This document shows positions 51,373-61,022 of a DNA stretch of 64,000 nucleotides, in pieces. Under the pieces are notes generated by a model. The model did no database searches. It had not been told where the DNA came from and saw nothing but the letters and a program-made list of their open reading frames with translations. The stretch covers positions 1 to 64,000 of the forward strand of contig CASEKR010000014.1 of NCBI GenBank assembly GCA_949288585.1, written 5' to 3'. Within the stretch, counting starts at the first letter, position 1. Each line of letters starts with the position of its first letter. The position numbers and the translations under genes are program-made. Source of the DNA: an uncultured Bacteroides sp. (GTDB taxonomy: Bacteria > Bacteroidota > Bacteroidia > Bacteroidales > Bacteroidaceae).

Positions 51373-53352
51373 TTACCATCCTGGATTTTGAACCAGGTTC
51401 GGGTTCTTGTTAATGTCGTCCAATGGAATGGGGAACAGGTAATTTTTAGGTGTTTCCCAGACACGGGCTTGCAATTCTGTAACTTCATAGAAGTCTTCAT
51501 ACGTATTTCCTAAGCGGGCGTTCCATCCTTTCACTGGAGATACAAAGAACTCGCCGGCACGTTTCCAGCGGCACAAATCGAAATAGCGGTGCCCTTCGAA
51601 CGACAACTCTATCAGGCGTTCTGTCTGGATAATATCCCGCAGTCCTTCCTGTGTCTGATGTTTGTTTATGCTCTTTACAATAGAGCCGTCGCTCCAAATA
51701 TCTTCTACCTTGGGCAATCCGGAGCGGGCGCGGACTTCGTTTAGATAGTAATATGCTTCTTCCCCCGGCCCATAATATTCATTGTAAGCTTCTGCGTACA
51801 TTAGGTATAAGTCAGCCAAACGAATGATGGGGTTTGGGTAGCGTACAATGCGATGCCAACTTTCATTAATAGATTCCGGGTGTACCAACTTTTTAATGGC
51901 AATGCCAGACCAGAAGAAGTCATCTTGCTTTGAGCCATAACGTCCCCCAGGGTATTCATTGTATTTCATGTGCATCTCCAATTTGGTCTGTTGGGTACGC
52001 CAGTAGCTATTATCCACAGCTAACCAACTGTAAAAGCGGGGTTCCCGGTTCAAATACATTTTGATTGTTTTCTCATTGGGTTGCATATATCCCAAGTGAT
52101 ATGTATCATCCGGGATGGTTGTCAGATCCAGGCGGTTGTCATAATCAAATGTCCGGTCTTCATTCATCGGCACTCCATTCCGTGTATAATACAATTCGCT
52201 CATCCGGTAGGAAGCGCATAGCCATTGCCAGCTAAAATCGGATATGTTCTGATTGTCCGGACGGCGGCATTGGCAGGCGTGTTGAAAAGTCCCTTGGTCT
52301 CCTCCTCCGACGTTGGAATATCCCCAAATCAGTTCATTGTTCCATGGGTCTACTATGGAATAGCGGTTGTTGTAGCAATATTGGATGATTTCTGACTTGT
52401 CCCAGATGTCTTTATCAAAGAATTTTATGTTGGTTCCACCTGCTGCGTCATACTTATAGAGGGATTTGTTCTTGGCATGTGCCGCATCGATGGCTATTTT
52501 AGTGGCATCCAATGCTCTCTTCCACTTCTCTTTGTCATATTCCATCGGGAAGAACAACTCACCGTCTACATTTTTGAAAGTGCTGTAATACTCTGCATTT
52601 CCATTGAACAAGGGACTTGCCTGCGTCAGTAGCACAACGGCCTTGATCGCTTTGGCAATAGTGCGGTCTACCATTCCCAAGTATTCATTCGGGCGTTCGT
52701 CTTCTAGGTCTTCTTTCTCATTTCCATTTTCGTCGTACAACACTTCATCCAACAAGTCGACTACATACTGGAAACATTTATCTACCGGTTCGCGTTTTTG
52801 GCGTACTTCTTCCGGGGTGGCAGAAGGAGATAAATTCTCATCTACGATACAGATGGGGCCATATAAACGGATTAAATAGAAGTGATAGTAAGCCTTCAGT
52901 ACTTTTACTTGTGCAATCCAGTCTTTTCGTTCATCTTCTGTCATATCCTTTACCAAATGAATATTTTCCAAGAAGATGTTGCAATAACGGATGCCTCTAT
53001 AAAGCGAAGCCGCATTCCTGTTTCCGTTCCAATAGCAAAGGAAAGGGTCCTGAGCGCTGTTCCAGCCTTTCATGATCTTTTCTCCGGGTGTTGAGTCTCT
53101 GTTGCCCGCTTCGCCGGCATCCAGTCGGATGATAAATTCATCACCTGCCAAATTCATGGATTTCATGACCCATCCCCAGTTGGGCATATATTCATAACAA
53201 GAAGCAAGCGCTCCCAGGCAGTCTTCTCTTGTTTCAAACATGCTTTCCAACTCAATGGTATTGTCCGGCACAATATCCAAGTAATCGCAGCTACCCATGC
53301 CCACGGCAATAGCCAATGCTGCCGCTATATGTTTTAAAGAAATCTTTTTCAT
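51373..53352 (-). CDS. susD: SusD/RagB family nutrient-binding outer-membrane lipoprotein
   Basis: The 659-residue protein has a lipoprotein signal (AIAVGMGSCDYLD, C22). TPR-like helices and the SusD fold follow (YRGIRYCNIFLENIHLVKD, VKVLKAYYHFYLIRLYGPI). The C-terminal signature is LIELSFEGHRYFDLCRWKRAGEF and FPIPLDDINKNPNL. It forms the lid of the SusC channel and binds the imported oligosaccharide. The ATG at 53352, 8 bp past the susC stop, is chosen; the in-frame codon at 53364 is TTG and overlaps susC. Confidence 0.93.
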   Translation of the reverse strand: MKKISLKHIAAALAIAVGMGSCDYLDIVPDNTIELESMFETREDCLGALASCYEYMPNWGWVMKSMNLAGDEFIIRLDAGEAGNRDSTPGEKIMKGWNSAQDPFLCYWNGNRNAASLYRGIRYCNIFLENIHLVKDMTEDERKDWIAQVKVLKAYYHFYLIRLYGPICIVDENLSPSATPEEVRQKREPVDKCFQYVVDLLDEVLYDENGNEKEDLEDERPNEYLGMVDRTIAKAIKAVVLLTQASPLFNGNAEYYSTFKNVDGELFFPMEYDKEKWKRALDATKIAIDAAHAKNKSLYKYDAAGGTNIKFFDKDIWDKSEIIQYCYNNRYSIVDPWNNELIWGYSNVGGGDQGTFQHACQCRRPDNQNISDFSWQWLCASYRMSELYYTRNGVPMNEDRTFDYDNRLDLTTIPDDTYHLGYMQPNEKTIKMYLNREPRFYSWLAVDNSYWRTQQTKLEMHMKYNEYPGGRYGSKQDDFFWSGIAIKKLVHPESINESWHRIVRYPNPIIRLADLYLMYAEAYNEYYGPGEEAYYYLNEVRARSGLPKVEDIWSDGSIVKSINKHQTQEGLRDIIQTERLIELSFEGHRYFDLCRWKRAGEFFVSPVKGWNARLGNTYEDFYEVTELQARVWETPKNYLFPIPLDDINKNPNLVQNPGW

Positions 53353-53360
53353 AATCTGTC

Positions 53361-56300
53361 TCAAAAATCAAGTTGAATACCTAAGTTATATACTCGTTGT
53401 AGCGGATACCCCAATCCATTACTTCCCATTTCAGGATCCCATAAATCAAAATCGCTGAAGCAAAGTAAGTTCATGCCTGTAAAATAGAAGCGCAGGTTTG
53501 TCACTCCCAGCTTATGCAAGATGTGTCTCGGAAGCGTATAGCCGATTTCTAAATTCTTCAGGCGGAGGAACCTGCCGTCTCGTAGCCACCAGGTAGAATT
53601 GGCTTTGTAGTTGTTGGGATTGTCTTGCGCGGTCAAGCGGGGCCAGAAAGGATGGCTGACAGGATTGTCCGGACTCCAATGGTCATCGGCGATGTATTGG
53701 ACGCAGTTCCGGTAATTCATGAACGGCGCAATGCTGGCCGGGTCTATAAAGAAGGAAGAATGTCCTTGGCCTTGGAAGAAGAAAGAGATGTCCCAGTTCT
53801 TATAACCGGCTGACAGACCAAATCCATAACTCAGTTCCGGCACAGAGGGATAACCGATGGGCACCCGGTCGTTGTCATTGATAACCCCGTCATTATTGAT
53901 GTCCTTGTATTTGATATCTCCCGGTTGGGCCTTTATGCCCAATTGCTGTTCTGGTGAATTGGCCACGTCTGCATCATCTATGAATAAACGCTCTGCAATC
54001 CATCCCCATTGCTGATTGACCGGCCAACCTACCGTCCTCAGATAATCATCCCGGTAAGCTGGTTCTTCTTTTTCCAGCACTTCGTTCTTGGCATACGTGA
54101 AGTTGAAGCGTCCGGTCACCCAGGCATCTTTGTTGATGGCCCAATTCAAATCGACGGAGCCGTCCCAGCCCCACGATTTTACCGTACCTACATTGCCCCA
54201 GATGTCACTGGTCAAGCCCATAGTGGCCGGGATGTGTGCACGTTCTTCGTAAATCTTCTCACGGCGTTCCGTGAAATAATCCACCTGGATATCCAGTACC
54301 CGTAATAGATTAAGTTCAATGCCGATGTCCTGTTTACGGGCAACTTCCCAAGTTATCTCCGGGTTCGCATAACGTTTGATTTGCAATCCCGTATAAGAGG
54401 TCAGGAAATCTTTTCCCCACGTATAACCTCCACCTCTGCCTACGTCGGACAAGAAATAGAAACGGTCTTCCGCCGATGAGATGTTGTCATTTCCCACCAA
54501 TCCGTAAGAATAACGGATTTTAAACTTGTCGACCACGGGTGACAGTGGCTTCCAGAACTCCTCGTTGGAAATCATGTATCCCAATCCCACGGCAGGAAAT
54601 ACTCCCCAGCGATGGGCGGCATCAAATTTCTCAGACCCATTATAGGTTAAGCTTCCTTCTACCATATATTTCCCCTGATAGGCATAATTCACACGGGTGC
54701 GGAGAGCTTGATTACGCTGTGGTAATGTCAACTGGATACTTTGCGTTCCCTCTGCCGAATTTTTCCTTTCTTCCTGTGTATAAATGGCGATGATGCCGAA
54801 ATCGTGTTCATCGTTGAAAGTACGGTTGTAGCTCAGCCCCGTTTCAAAATAGAAATGGCTGGAAGAACTACGCGCGTTAGACGGGTCGCCCAACACCTCC
54901 GAACCCTCGCTGATTTCCGACAGGGTATATTTATTTGTCATTTCGTCGTAATCCTTGATGTTGTAGAAATAGGGCGAGTAAGAGCGGTTGACCGAATGGT
55001 CGGTATCCACGTTGATGGCTACCTTCGCGTGGAAGTTCAACCCCTTGGTCAGGAAGTCCAGTTTCTGATTCAGTGTGAACTGGGAGATGACGTGGCTGGA
55101 GAAACCGTCCTTGTATCCTTTCACCATCTCGGCATATGGGTTTGCCATGCTGCCACGCGGATTCATGCCGAACAGCACATGGTTGGCATACTGGTACTGC
55201 TCGTCCGGCAGATAATATTTGGGAAATTCCACCGGATTGGCGGCCATGACCTGCTTGAAGATGTCGCTTGCCTCGACGGAAGGCCCCGTGTAGTTGCGGA
55301 ACACCGAGTTGACATTGATTTCGAAATCGGTGGACTTCGTCAGGGCTAAATTCATCTTGGCCGTGATGTCATACGTGCCGATATTGATGTTATTTTGGAA
55401 ATTGTTTGCCTTTTCATTCTTCAGGATGCCCGTCTCGTTGGTATAGGCTGCAGCTAAGTAATATTGCAGATTCTTGCTGCCACCACTCACGTTCAGGTAG
55501 TAATATTGGTTATACGTGAAGTCCTTGAACAGTTCGTCATACCAGTTCACGTTCGGGTAAGCATAGGGATTCACATTGTTCAGGGTATTCTGAATCTTTT
55601 GCGCCTCATAGAACGGAGGGAGCAGCGGGTTGTCATTATACTGCGCTTCGTTATACAGTTGCATGTACGTGACCCCATCTACTGTCTCTGGAATTTTAGT
55701 AGGAGTGGAGAAGCGGGACTCATGGCGGAAAGATACGCGCGCTTTTCCCTCCACACCTTTTTTGGTGGTAATCATGATGACGCCGTTAGCCCCTTTGGAG
55801 CCGTACAAGGCCGCTGCCGTAGCGTCTTTCAAGATAGAAAACTGCTCGATGTTGTCCGGCTGGATGCGTGCCAGATCGGTGGTGGAAATTTCGAATCCGT
55901 CCAACAGAATCAGTGGTGAGGAGGAATATCCGAACGTGGTCACGCCGCGCACGAAGAACTCGGCATTGTCCTGTCCCGGCTCGCCGCTCCGCTGGTAGGA
56001 GATGACGCCCGCCAACCGGCCCGCCAAGGCTGCCGTCAGGTTTCCGGTGGGGATTTTCAGTTCCTTCGGGTCGATGGTCTCAATGGAAGTAGTCATGCTC
56101 TCCTTCTTTTGCTTGCCGAAGGCCACGACCGTCACGTTTTCCAGTTCATTGGCCACTTGCCGCATGACAATCTTCAAAAACGTCTTGTTACCGACTTTGA
56201 CCGTTTGCGTCTCATAGCCGACATAAGATACCGTCAGTTCATCCGAAGGCGACACTACGATTTCAAACTTCCCGTCCAAATCGGTAATGACACCCTTGGT

Positions 56301-56498
56301 CGATTTGCCCACTTGAACAGTAGCGCCCGGCAGGGTCACTTCCTGTTCATCCATCACTATGCCTGTCACTTTCCGTGGCTCTTGCTGGGATGCCGCAAAG
56401 AGGTGGCCATAACAAAACAATGCCAGTAAAGAAAGCAACAAAACTCTTGGGAATAGTTTTTCTATCCCCCATGCACAAATTAAGTCTTTTCTTTTCAT
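53361..56498 (-). CDS. susC: SusC/RagA family TonB-linked outer-membrane transporter
   Basis: The 1045-residue protein has a signal peptide (residues about 15-36, VLLLSLLALFCYGHLFAAS) and a carboxypeptidase-D-like domain (TGIVMDEQEVTLPGATVQVG). The plug follows, with NLTAALAGRLAGVISYQRSG, FFVRGVTTFGYSSSPLILLDG and ILKDATAAALYGSKGANGVI. A 22-strand barrel ends in LGIQLDF. It imports oligosaccharides using TonB energy, capped by SusD. It starts 165 bp after the GH32 gene; that gap holds no gene I can support. Confidence 0.95.
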   Translation of the reverse strand: MKRKDLICAWGIEKLFPRVLLLSLLALFCYGHLFAASQQEPRKVTGIVMDEQEVTLPGATVQVGKSTKGVITDLDGKFEIVVSPSDELTVSYVGYETQTVKVGNKTFLKIVMRQVANELENVTVVAFGKQKKESMTTSIETIDPKELKIPTGNLTAALAGRLAGVISYQRSGEPGQDNAEFFVRGVTTFGYSSSPLILLDGFEISTTDLARIQPDNIEQFSILKDATAAALYGSKGANGVIMITTKKGVEGKARVSFRHESRFSTPTKIPETVDGVTYMQLYNEAQYNDNPLLPPFYEAQKIQNTLNNVNPYAYPNVNWYDELFKDFTYNQYYYLNVSGGSKNLQYYLAAAYTNETGILKNEKANNFQNNINIGTYDITAKMNLALTKSTDFEINVNSVFRNYTGPSVEASDIFKQVMAANPVEFPKYYLPDEQYQYANHVLFGMNPRGSMANPYAEMVKGYKDGFSSHVISQFTLNQKLDFLTKGLNFHAKVAINVDTDHSVNRSYSPYFYNIKDYDEMTNKYTLSEISEGSEVLGDPSNARSSSSHFYFETGLSYNRTFNDEHDFGIIAIYTQEERKNSAEGTQSIQLTLPQRNQALRTRVNYAYQGKYMVEGSLTYNGSEKFDAAHRWGVFPAVGLGYMISNEEFWKPLSPVVDKFKIRYSYGLVGNDNISSAEDRFYFLSDVGRGGGYTWGKDFLTSYTGLQIKRYANPEITWEVARKQDIGIELNLLRVLDIQVDYFTERREKIYEERAHIPATMGLTSDIWGNVGTVKSWGWDGSVDLNWAINKDAWVTGRFNFTYAKNEVLEKEEPAYRDDYLRTVGWPVNQQWGWIAERLFIDDADVANSPEQQLGIKAQPGDIKYKDINNDGVINDNDRVPIGYPSVPELSYGFGLSAGYKNWDISFFFQGQGHSSFFIDPASIAPFMNYRNCVQYIADDHWSPDNPVSHPFWPRLTAQDNPNNYKANSTWWLRDGRFLRLKNLEIGYTLPRHILHKLGVTNLRFYFTGMNLLCFSDFDLWDPEMGSNGLGYPLQRVYNLGIQLDF

Positions 56499-56663
56499 GG
56501 TTAGTTAATTAATAGAGTAATTATTGAGTATTATGTATTGCGGATATCCATATCCGGTTATGTGGCAAGCCCTGTCAGTATCGGCTCTGATGCCTTTCCT
56601 TGCACGTGCTTTCAGGCGGCCAAGTGCGGGACAAGGAGACGGCTTCCCGTGTCTGACGGGCGT

Positions 56664-58139
56664 TCATCGGATGCTCTCTATGCGGATGTTCTTGAACAGG
56701 GCGTTGCCGTTCTTGATGAAGAAGAATAACTTCTGCCCCTTCTGCTCCGGCAGGCGGTTGACAATGCAGCGTTTCCCGTTGACACACATGTCGACAAACT
56801 CGTCTTCTAGGATTAAGTCTACGTGGATGGGTTTACGCAGGTCCTTGACGGTGTTGATGCCCGTGTTGTGCAGGAAAACGCTTTCTTTGTTGGCATTCAA
56901 CTCCAGTTTGTAGCCCCGGTGGCGGTTGTCTGTGGCGCGCGCGAAGAGGCATAGTTCGTCATAATTTTCCAGGGGAACGATGTCTAAAGAGAGGCGGTAG
57001 TCGACCGGAAGGCCGGACACGGAAGCCACTCCTACGCCATTCTTGGCATCCAACCTCAACTCCCCGTTGGCGTAGCTGCCTGTACGGGCATCCGACTCTA
57101 TCTTTATTTCAGGCAATTCCAAGGGAGTTGATGCAGGGAGCACCTCTGATAGGAACCGGGTGTATAAATTCCCGTCTTCGGCTTGCAGCAACTCACGCAG
57201 CAACATGTTCCCTCCCCAAATAGGCCCGTCATAGTCCTTCCCGTGGCTGCGGCAGGGCATGTAGGCCACGGCAATGCGGCGGTTGTCTTTGAAAGGGGCT
57301 GTCTTATAGACGCTGGCCCACTGCTCCACCAATGCCTGCGTTTCCGGATATTCCCACGGGCCGTAGGGTTGGCGCGACTTGACGTAGTAAGTGTCGCCGC
57401 CCGTGCTGTACAGCAGGTAGTACCAACCGTTCCATTCAAAATAATCTGAACACTCGGGTGTCGCCACTTGTCCGGTGAGGGGAGATTCCACTTCTTTCCA
57501 ATTCTTCAAATCATCAGAAACCAGATGCACCAGATAACCTCCGAAACCCTCCAAAGGCGGGTTCTTCTGATAGCCGGAAATAAACAAATGATATGTCCCG
57601 GACTTGTCTTTAAACACCTTGGGGTCGCGGAAATCGCGGCTCACACACTCTTCGGGTGCGTAGTAGAACGGATTGGGTTGTTGTTTCACAAAAGTCTTCC
57701 CTCCGTCTTCACTCTTGGCGTAGCTCAACTGCTCGTGCACCTGTCCGTCCTCCTTCACCCGTGTGGAGTAGAAGGCATAGAAGGTATTTCCTTCGGCAAT
57801 CACCGACCCCGTGCAGATGGACTTTTCCCACTCCTCGTCTATCCCCAAGGCGACCGGGTAGTGCTCCCAATGTACCAAATCCTTGGAGGTGCTCAGTGCC
57901 CATTGGTGTCCTCCCAACCCGCCAAGGCCCGAGTGGTGGCCTTCGTCCAGCAGCCAATAGAGGTAAAAGGTGCCGTTGTGGTAATAAGGCATGCAGTCGC
58001 CTGTAAACAAATGCTCCTCCGCCGGTTTGAAATACTGCAAATGGGTCGTCCTCTGAATGGCGGGATTATAATCTTTGACCACCTGTGCGGCTCCATTCGT
58101 GCATGTTAGCATAAAAGCTATTAATAACTTTGCATTCAT
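56664..58139 (-). CDS. GH32 family glycoside hydrolase (fructan-active)
   Basis: The 491-residue exported enzyme has a signal peptide (LLIAFMLTCTNGAAQ). The five-bladed propeller shows D48 in TGDCMPYYHNG as the likely nucleophile, R171-D-P173 (SRDFRDPKVF) stabilising the transition state, and E229-C230 (ATPECSDYF) as acid/base. The C-terminal beta-sandwich contains ELRLDAKNGVG and ends KNIRIESIR. The classical WMNDPNG is replaced by GDCMPYY, as in a Bacteroidetes GH32 subgroup. It probably releases terminal fructose or a related ketose. First gene of the locus, with its own promoter at about 58179. Confidence 0.87.
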   Translation of the reverse strand: MNAKLLIAFMLTCTNGAAQVVKDYNPAIQRTTHLQYFKPAEEHLFTGDCMPYYHNGTFYLYWLLDEGHHSGLGGLGGHQWALSTSKDLVHWEHYPVALGIDEEWEKSICTGSVIAEGNTFYAFYSTRVKEDGQVHEQLSYAKSEDGGKTFVKQQPNPFYYAPEECVSRDFRDPKVFKDKSGTYHLFISGYQKNPPLEGFGGYLVHLVSDDLKNWKEVESPLTGQVATPECSDYFEWNGWYYLLYSTGGDTYYVKSRQPYGPWEYPETQALVEQWASVYKTAPFKDNRRIAVAYMPCRSHGKDYDGPIWGGNMLLRELLQAEDGNLYTRFLSEVLPASTPLELPEIKIESDARTGSYANGELRLDAKNGVGVASVSGLPVDYRLSLDIVPLENYDELCLFARATDNRHRGYKLELNANKESVFLHNTGINTVKDLRKPIHVDLILEDEFVDMCVNGKRCIVNRLPEQKGQKLFFFIKNGNALFKNIRIESIR

Positions 58140-58178
58140 ATTACATTTGTTTTTATGTTATATGATTATCTGTGGCAG

Positions 58179-58210
58179 CAAAGTTATTTATTGTATGTCA
58201 ATAATGCAAA
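58179..58210 (-). promoter_or_regulatory. Promoter of the GH32-susCD operon
   Basis: On the minus strand TAACTTTG (plus-strand CAAAGTTA, 58179-58186) matches TAnnTTTG. TTTGC (plus-strand GCAAA, 58206-58210), about 20 bp upstream, fits the -33 element. It lies 40 nt before the GH32 ATG. Confidence 0.65.
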
Positions 58211-58248
58211 TATTATTCACACTTTTTTTATCATTTGCTAATATAATC

Positions 58249-58361
58249 GTTTACATGAATCCTAATATCCCTCAATTGAAGGCTCAAAACACCTATTATA
58301 AGATAAAGATAAACTAACCTTAGGCAGCCCATTATTTACATTTATTTCCATACGGTTTACA
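58249..58361. promoter_or_regulatory. Candidate GntR operator half-sites
   Basis: GTTTACA occurs at 58249-58255 and 58355-58361, and ATTTACA at 58334-58340. The same RTTTACA words recur upstream of the permease gene (60923-60949). They are candidate binding sites for the locus regulator; no perfect palindrome is seen. Confidence 0.3.
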
Positions 58362-58371
58362 AGTTATTGCT

Positions 58372-58379
58372 TATCTTTG
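58372..58379 (+). promoter_or_regulatory. -7 element for the GntR regulator
   Basis: TATCTTTG matches TAnnTTTG, 28 nt upstream of the ATG at 58408. GAAGGAGG at 58395-58402 is an unusually good ribosome-binding site for this phylum. Confidence 0.62.
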
Positions 58380-58407
58380 CGGAAATATTTGAAAGAAGGA
58401 GGAAAGC

Positions 58408-59502
58408 ATGGAGCACAAAGTGAATTATAAGTTCATCTATGAAACCATCAAAGAAGATATCATAAAGGGGGTTTACCCTACCAATACGTTGTTGCCCACC
58501 GAGTCGGTCGCTGCACAGAAGTACAACGTGTCGCGCCCTACCATCTCCAAGGCATATAACCAACTGCAGGATGAAGGGTATATCACGAAGAAAAAAGGGG
58601 CTGGGACCATTGTCAACTACAACCCCGTCCATTCTGTCTATACATTTGGCCTGCTGTTGCCCGGTGCGGGTGAATCGGAAATTTTCTCTATCATCAACGA
58701 CCAACTCCTCGAGCAATCGGAAGTGCAGGGATTCAACTGCTTGTGGGAAGGCGCCACCGCCAGCAACGCCAACACGCGGATGGCCCTCATCGAAAGCAAT
58801 TGCGACAGCTACATCCAGAAGCAAGTGGACGGCATCTTTTTCTCGCCTTTGGAGAGAGTGCCTGACGCGGACAGCATCAACCGGCAGATTTGTGACAAAA
58901 TCACGGAGGCAGGCATACCCTTGGTGCTGATAGATAGGGACATCGTGTGCTTCCCGCAGCGGAGCCCTTTCGATGTCGTCTGCTTGGACAACTTCAACGC
59001 CGGTTGCCTGACCGCCTTGCACCTGATAGAACAGGGCTGCGAATACATTTATTTTTTCCAGCGGCCCAATTCCGCCAGTTCTGTCAACATGAGGCAGGCC
59101 GGGATAGAACATACCGTGCAGGAACACAATCTTCCTTTCGACCGCTCGCACATCATCTGCGGCAATCCCCAAGACCCCGAACTGATAAGGCGGATTCCCA
59201 TCATCCCCCGGAAGACCGGGATTATCTGTGCCAACGATTCCACTGCGGCCGTGCTGATGTCTACTTTGGCAGAGGCGGACATACAAGTCTCGTCGGATGT
59301 AGCCATTTGCGCTTACGACAACATGAAATATTCCATGCACCTGAAGCACGCGCTGACCACCTTCGAACAGCCTTGCAGGGAATTGGCAAACGTAAGCATC
59401 GAACTGATGTTCAGGCGCATCCGCAACCGTGGGGCCGTAGCCATCACAGCCAACCTGCCAGGCAAACTTATTGTCCGGGAGTCAAGCCGGTTTATTGGCT
59501 GA
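58408..59502 (+). CDS. GntR-family regulator with LacI-type sugar-binding domain
   Basis: The 364-residue protein has an N-terminal winged helix (residues about 5-70: IIKGVYPTNTLLPTESVA, YNVSRPTISKAYNQLQDEGY). The remaining 290 residues resemble a periplasmic-binding-protein fold as in LacI/AraR (FGLLLPGAGESEIFS, VDGIFFSPLERV, GIICANDSTAAVLMSTLAEA, SDVAICAYDN). It would sense a sugar or sugar phosphate and control the divergent GH32-susCD operon 268 bp away. Confidence 0.88.
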   Translation: MEHKVNYKFIYETIKEDIIKGVYPTNTLLPTESVAAQKYNVSRPTISKAYNQLQDEGYITKKKGAGTIVNYNPVHSVYTFGLLLPGAGESEIFSIINDQLLEQSEVQGFNCLWEGATASNANTRMALIESNCDSYIQKQVDGIFFSPLERVPDADSINRQICDKITEAGIPLVLIDRDIVCFPQRSPFDVVCLDNFNAGCLTALHLIEQGCEYIYFFQRPNSASSVNMRQAGIEHTVQEHNLPFDRSHIICGNPQDPELIRRIPIIPRKTGIICANDSTAAVLMSTLAEADIQVSSDVAICAYDNMKYSMHLKHALTTFEQPCRELANVSIELMFRRIRNRGAVAITANLPGKLIVRESSRFIG

Positions 59503-59601
59503 CATCTTATACGGAATGCGCAGGGCACATGCCGGAAGCCTGCCTGGTGGAGGAGGGGGCATGAACCCTGCGCGTGCCGGTGATTCTTCTGTGGCAGCTT
59601 T

Positions 59602-60780
59602 TTATTTATCCCGGTGGCTGCGTATGTGCATGGTGTAGAACAACAAATAGAGCACGCATACCACCATCACGGCTACCGCGCCACTCTGGCCTACCGCGTC
59701 GGAAGCCACTCCCATGGCCAAGGGAAAGACTGTGCCCCCGAACAAACCCATAATCATCAAACCGGAAATCTCGTTTTTCTTGCCCGGCAAGGATAGCAGC
59801 GCCTGCGAGAAGATGACCGAGAACACATTGGAATTGCCAAAGCCAATCAAGCCGATGCAGGCATAAATCAGCAGTTTGTCATAAGACCCAAACAGGCCGG
59901 CCATGGCAAGCAGCATCAGCAACACGCTGGCCAGGAAAAATTTCTTTGGGGACAGGTAACGCAGGATGAACGTGCCCGACAGACACCCGACGGTGCGGCA
60001 AATGAAGTAAACGCTGGTGGCCAGGCCAGCCTGTTCCAGCGACATCCCGACGCGTTCCATCAGGATTTTCGGGGCGGTCGTGTTGCTGCCCACGTCGATG
60101 CCCACGTGGCACATGATGCCCACGAAAGAAAGCAAAATGAAAGGCTTGGCCAGCAGGCCGATGCATTGGGCGAAGGTCGAAGGCTTCCCTTCCGCTTTTT
60201 CTTCTGCAATGGGCGTGGCGTTCAGCCATAAGATGGCTATCACGGCAATGAGCATGTAGACGGGAAACAGTATCCGCCAGCCCAGCCCGAAGGTGGGGAT
60301 GGCCTGCACGGCCCCCCAGCCGGCGATGTAGGGCGCCAGGAAAGAGGCTATCGCCTTGATGAATTGTCCGAACGTCAGGCTGCTGGCCAAGCGGTCGCCC
60401 CGCACAATATTTGACAATAACGGATTCAGCGAAGTCTGCATCAACGCATTGCCAATCCCCAACAAGGAAAATGAAACCAGCATCCAGGCGTAGCCGTCGC
60501 CAAAAATAGGAAGCAACAGCGAGAAGAAGGTGATGAGCAGGCTCAGCAACACCGTCTTGCGTTGCCCGATACGGTTCATCAACATCCCCGTCGGGACTGA
60601 AAAGATTAGAAACCAGAAGAATACCAGCGAGGGCAGGATGTTGGCCTGCGAGTCGCTCAGGTTCAGGTCTTGTTTGACATAATTGGAGGCGATGCCCACC
60701 AAATCTACGAACCCCATCGCAAAGAAACTCAGCATGATGGGGATTAACTTGGAAACAGAAGCGCTTTTTGTATGTTCCAT
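59602..60780 (-). CDS. MFS sugar transporter (FucP/GluP-like)
   Basis: The 392-residue protein has 12 predicted membrane helices and features of the fucose-glucose/galactose MFS group (FFAMGFVDLVGIASNYVKQDLNL, GMLMNRIGQRKTVLL with the A-loop, GIGNALMQTSLNPLL). It would carry the monosaccharide released in the periplasm across the inner membrane. It is convergent with the GntR gene and outside the main operon, but shared RTTTACA words upstream suggest common control. Confidence 0.85.
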   Translation of the reverse strand: MEHTKSASVSKLIPIMLSFFAMGFVDLVGIASNYVKQDLNLSDSQANILPSLVFFWFLIFSVPTGMLMNRIGQRKTVLLSLLITFFSLLLPIFGDGYAWMLVSFSLLGIGNALMQTSLNPLLSNIVRGDRLASSLTFGQFIKAIASFLAPYIAGWGAVQAIPTFGLGWRILFPVYMLIAVIAILWLNATPIAEEKAEGKPSTFAQCIGLLAKPFILLSFVGIMCHVGIDVGSNTTAPKILMERVGMSLEQAGLATSVYFICRTVGCLSGTFILRYLSPKKFFLASVLLMLLAMAGLFGSYDKLLIYACIGLIGFGNSNVFSVIFSQALLSLPGKKNEISGLMIMGLFGGTVFPLAMGVASDAVGQSGAVAVMVVCVLYLLFYTMHIRSHRDK

Positions 60781-60900
60781 GATTCAACAAATAAGGTGTT
60801 TAGTTAAACAGAATTTTGATAGGTTGCCGGCTCTTGCCTGTGAGGTTTGCCGGAACAGCGGATAAATGTAGAAAAAAGATTTCAGACAGGTGTATAATGC

Positions 60901-60949
60901 CTTTACAAATTAACATTATTTTGTTTACATATCTGTTTATATATTTACA
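60901..60949. promoter_or_regulatory. RTTTACA repeats upstream of the permease
   Basis: CTTTACA (60901), GTTTACA (60923) and ATTTACA (60943) lie at 20-22-bp intervals in an AT-rich stretch about 120-170 bp before the permease ATG. They match words in the regulator/GH32 intergenic region. Around them, the 390-bp gap 60781-61170 has no gene I can support. Confidence 0.3.
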
Positions 60950-61022
60950 TATATGTGTGTGGTGGCTTTCAACGAAGGCCTCCCCTTGGCCTCTTGCCGC
61001 TTCTTCATGCAGATACAGGCAT

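Noticed and set aside
52010..52018. Perfect TTATCCACA DnaA box inside susD
   Set aside because: A single isolated match inside a coding gene with no cluster or AT-rich DNA.
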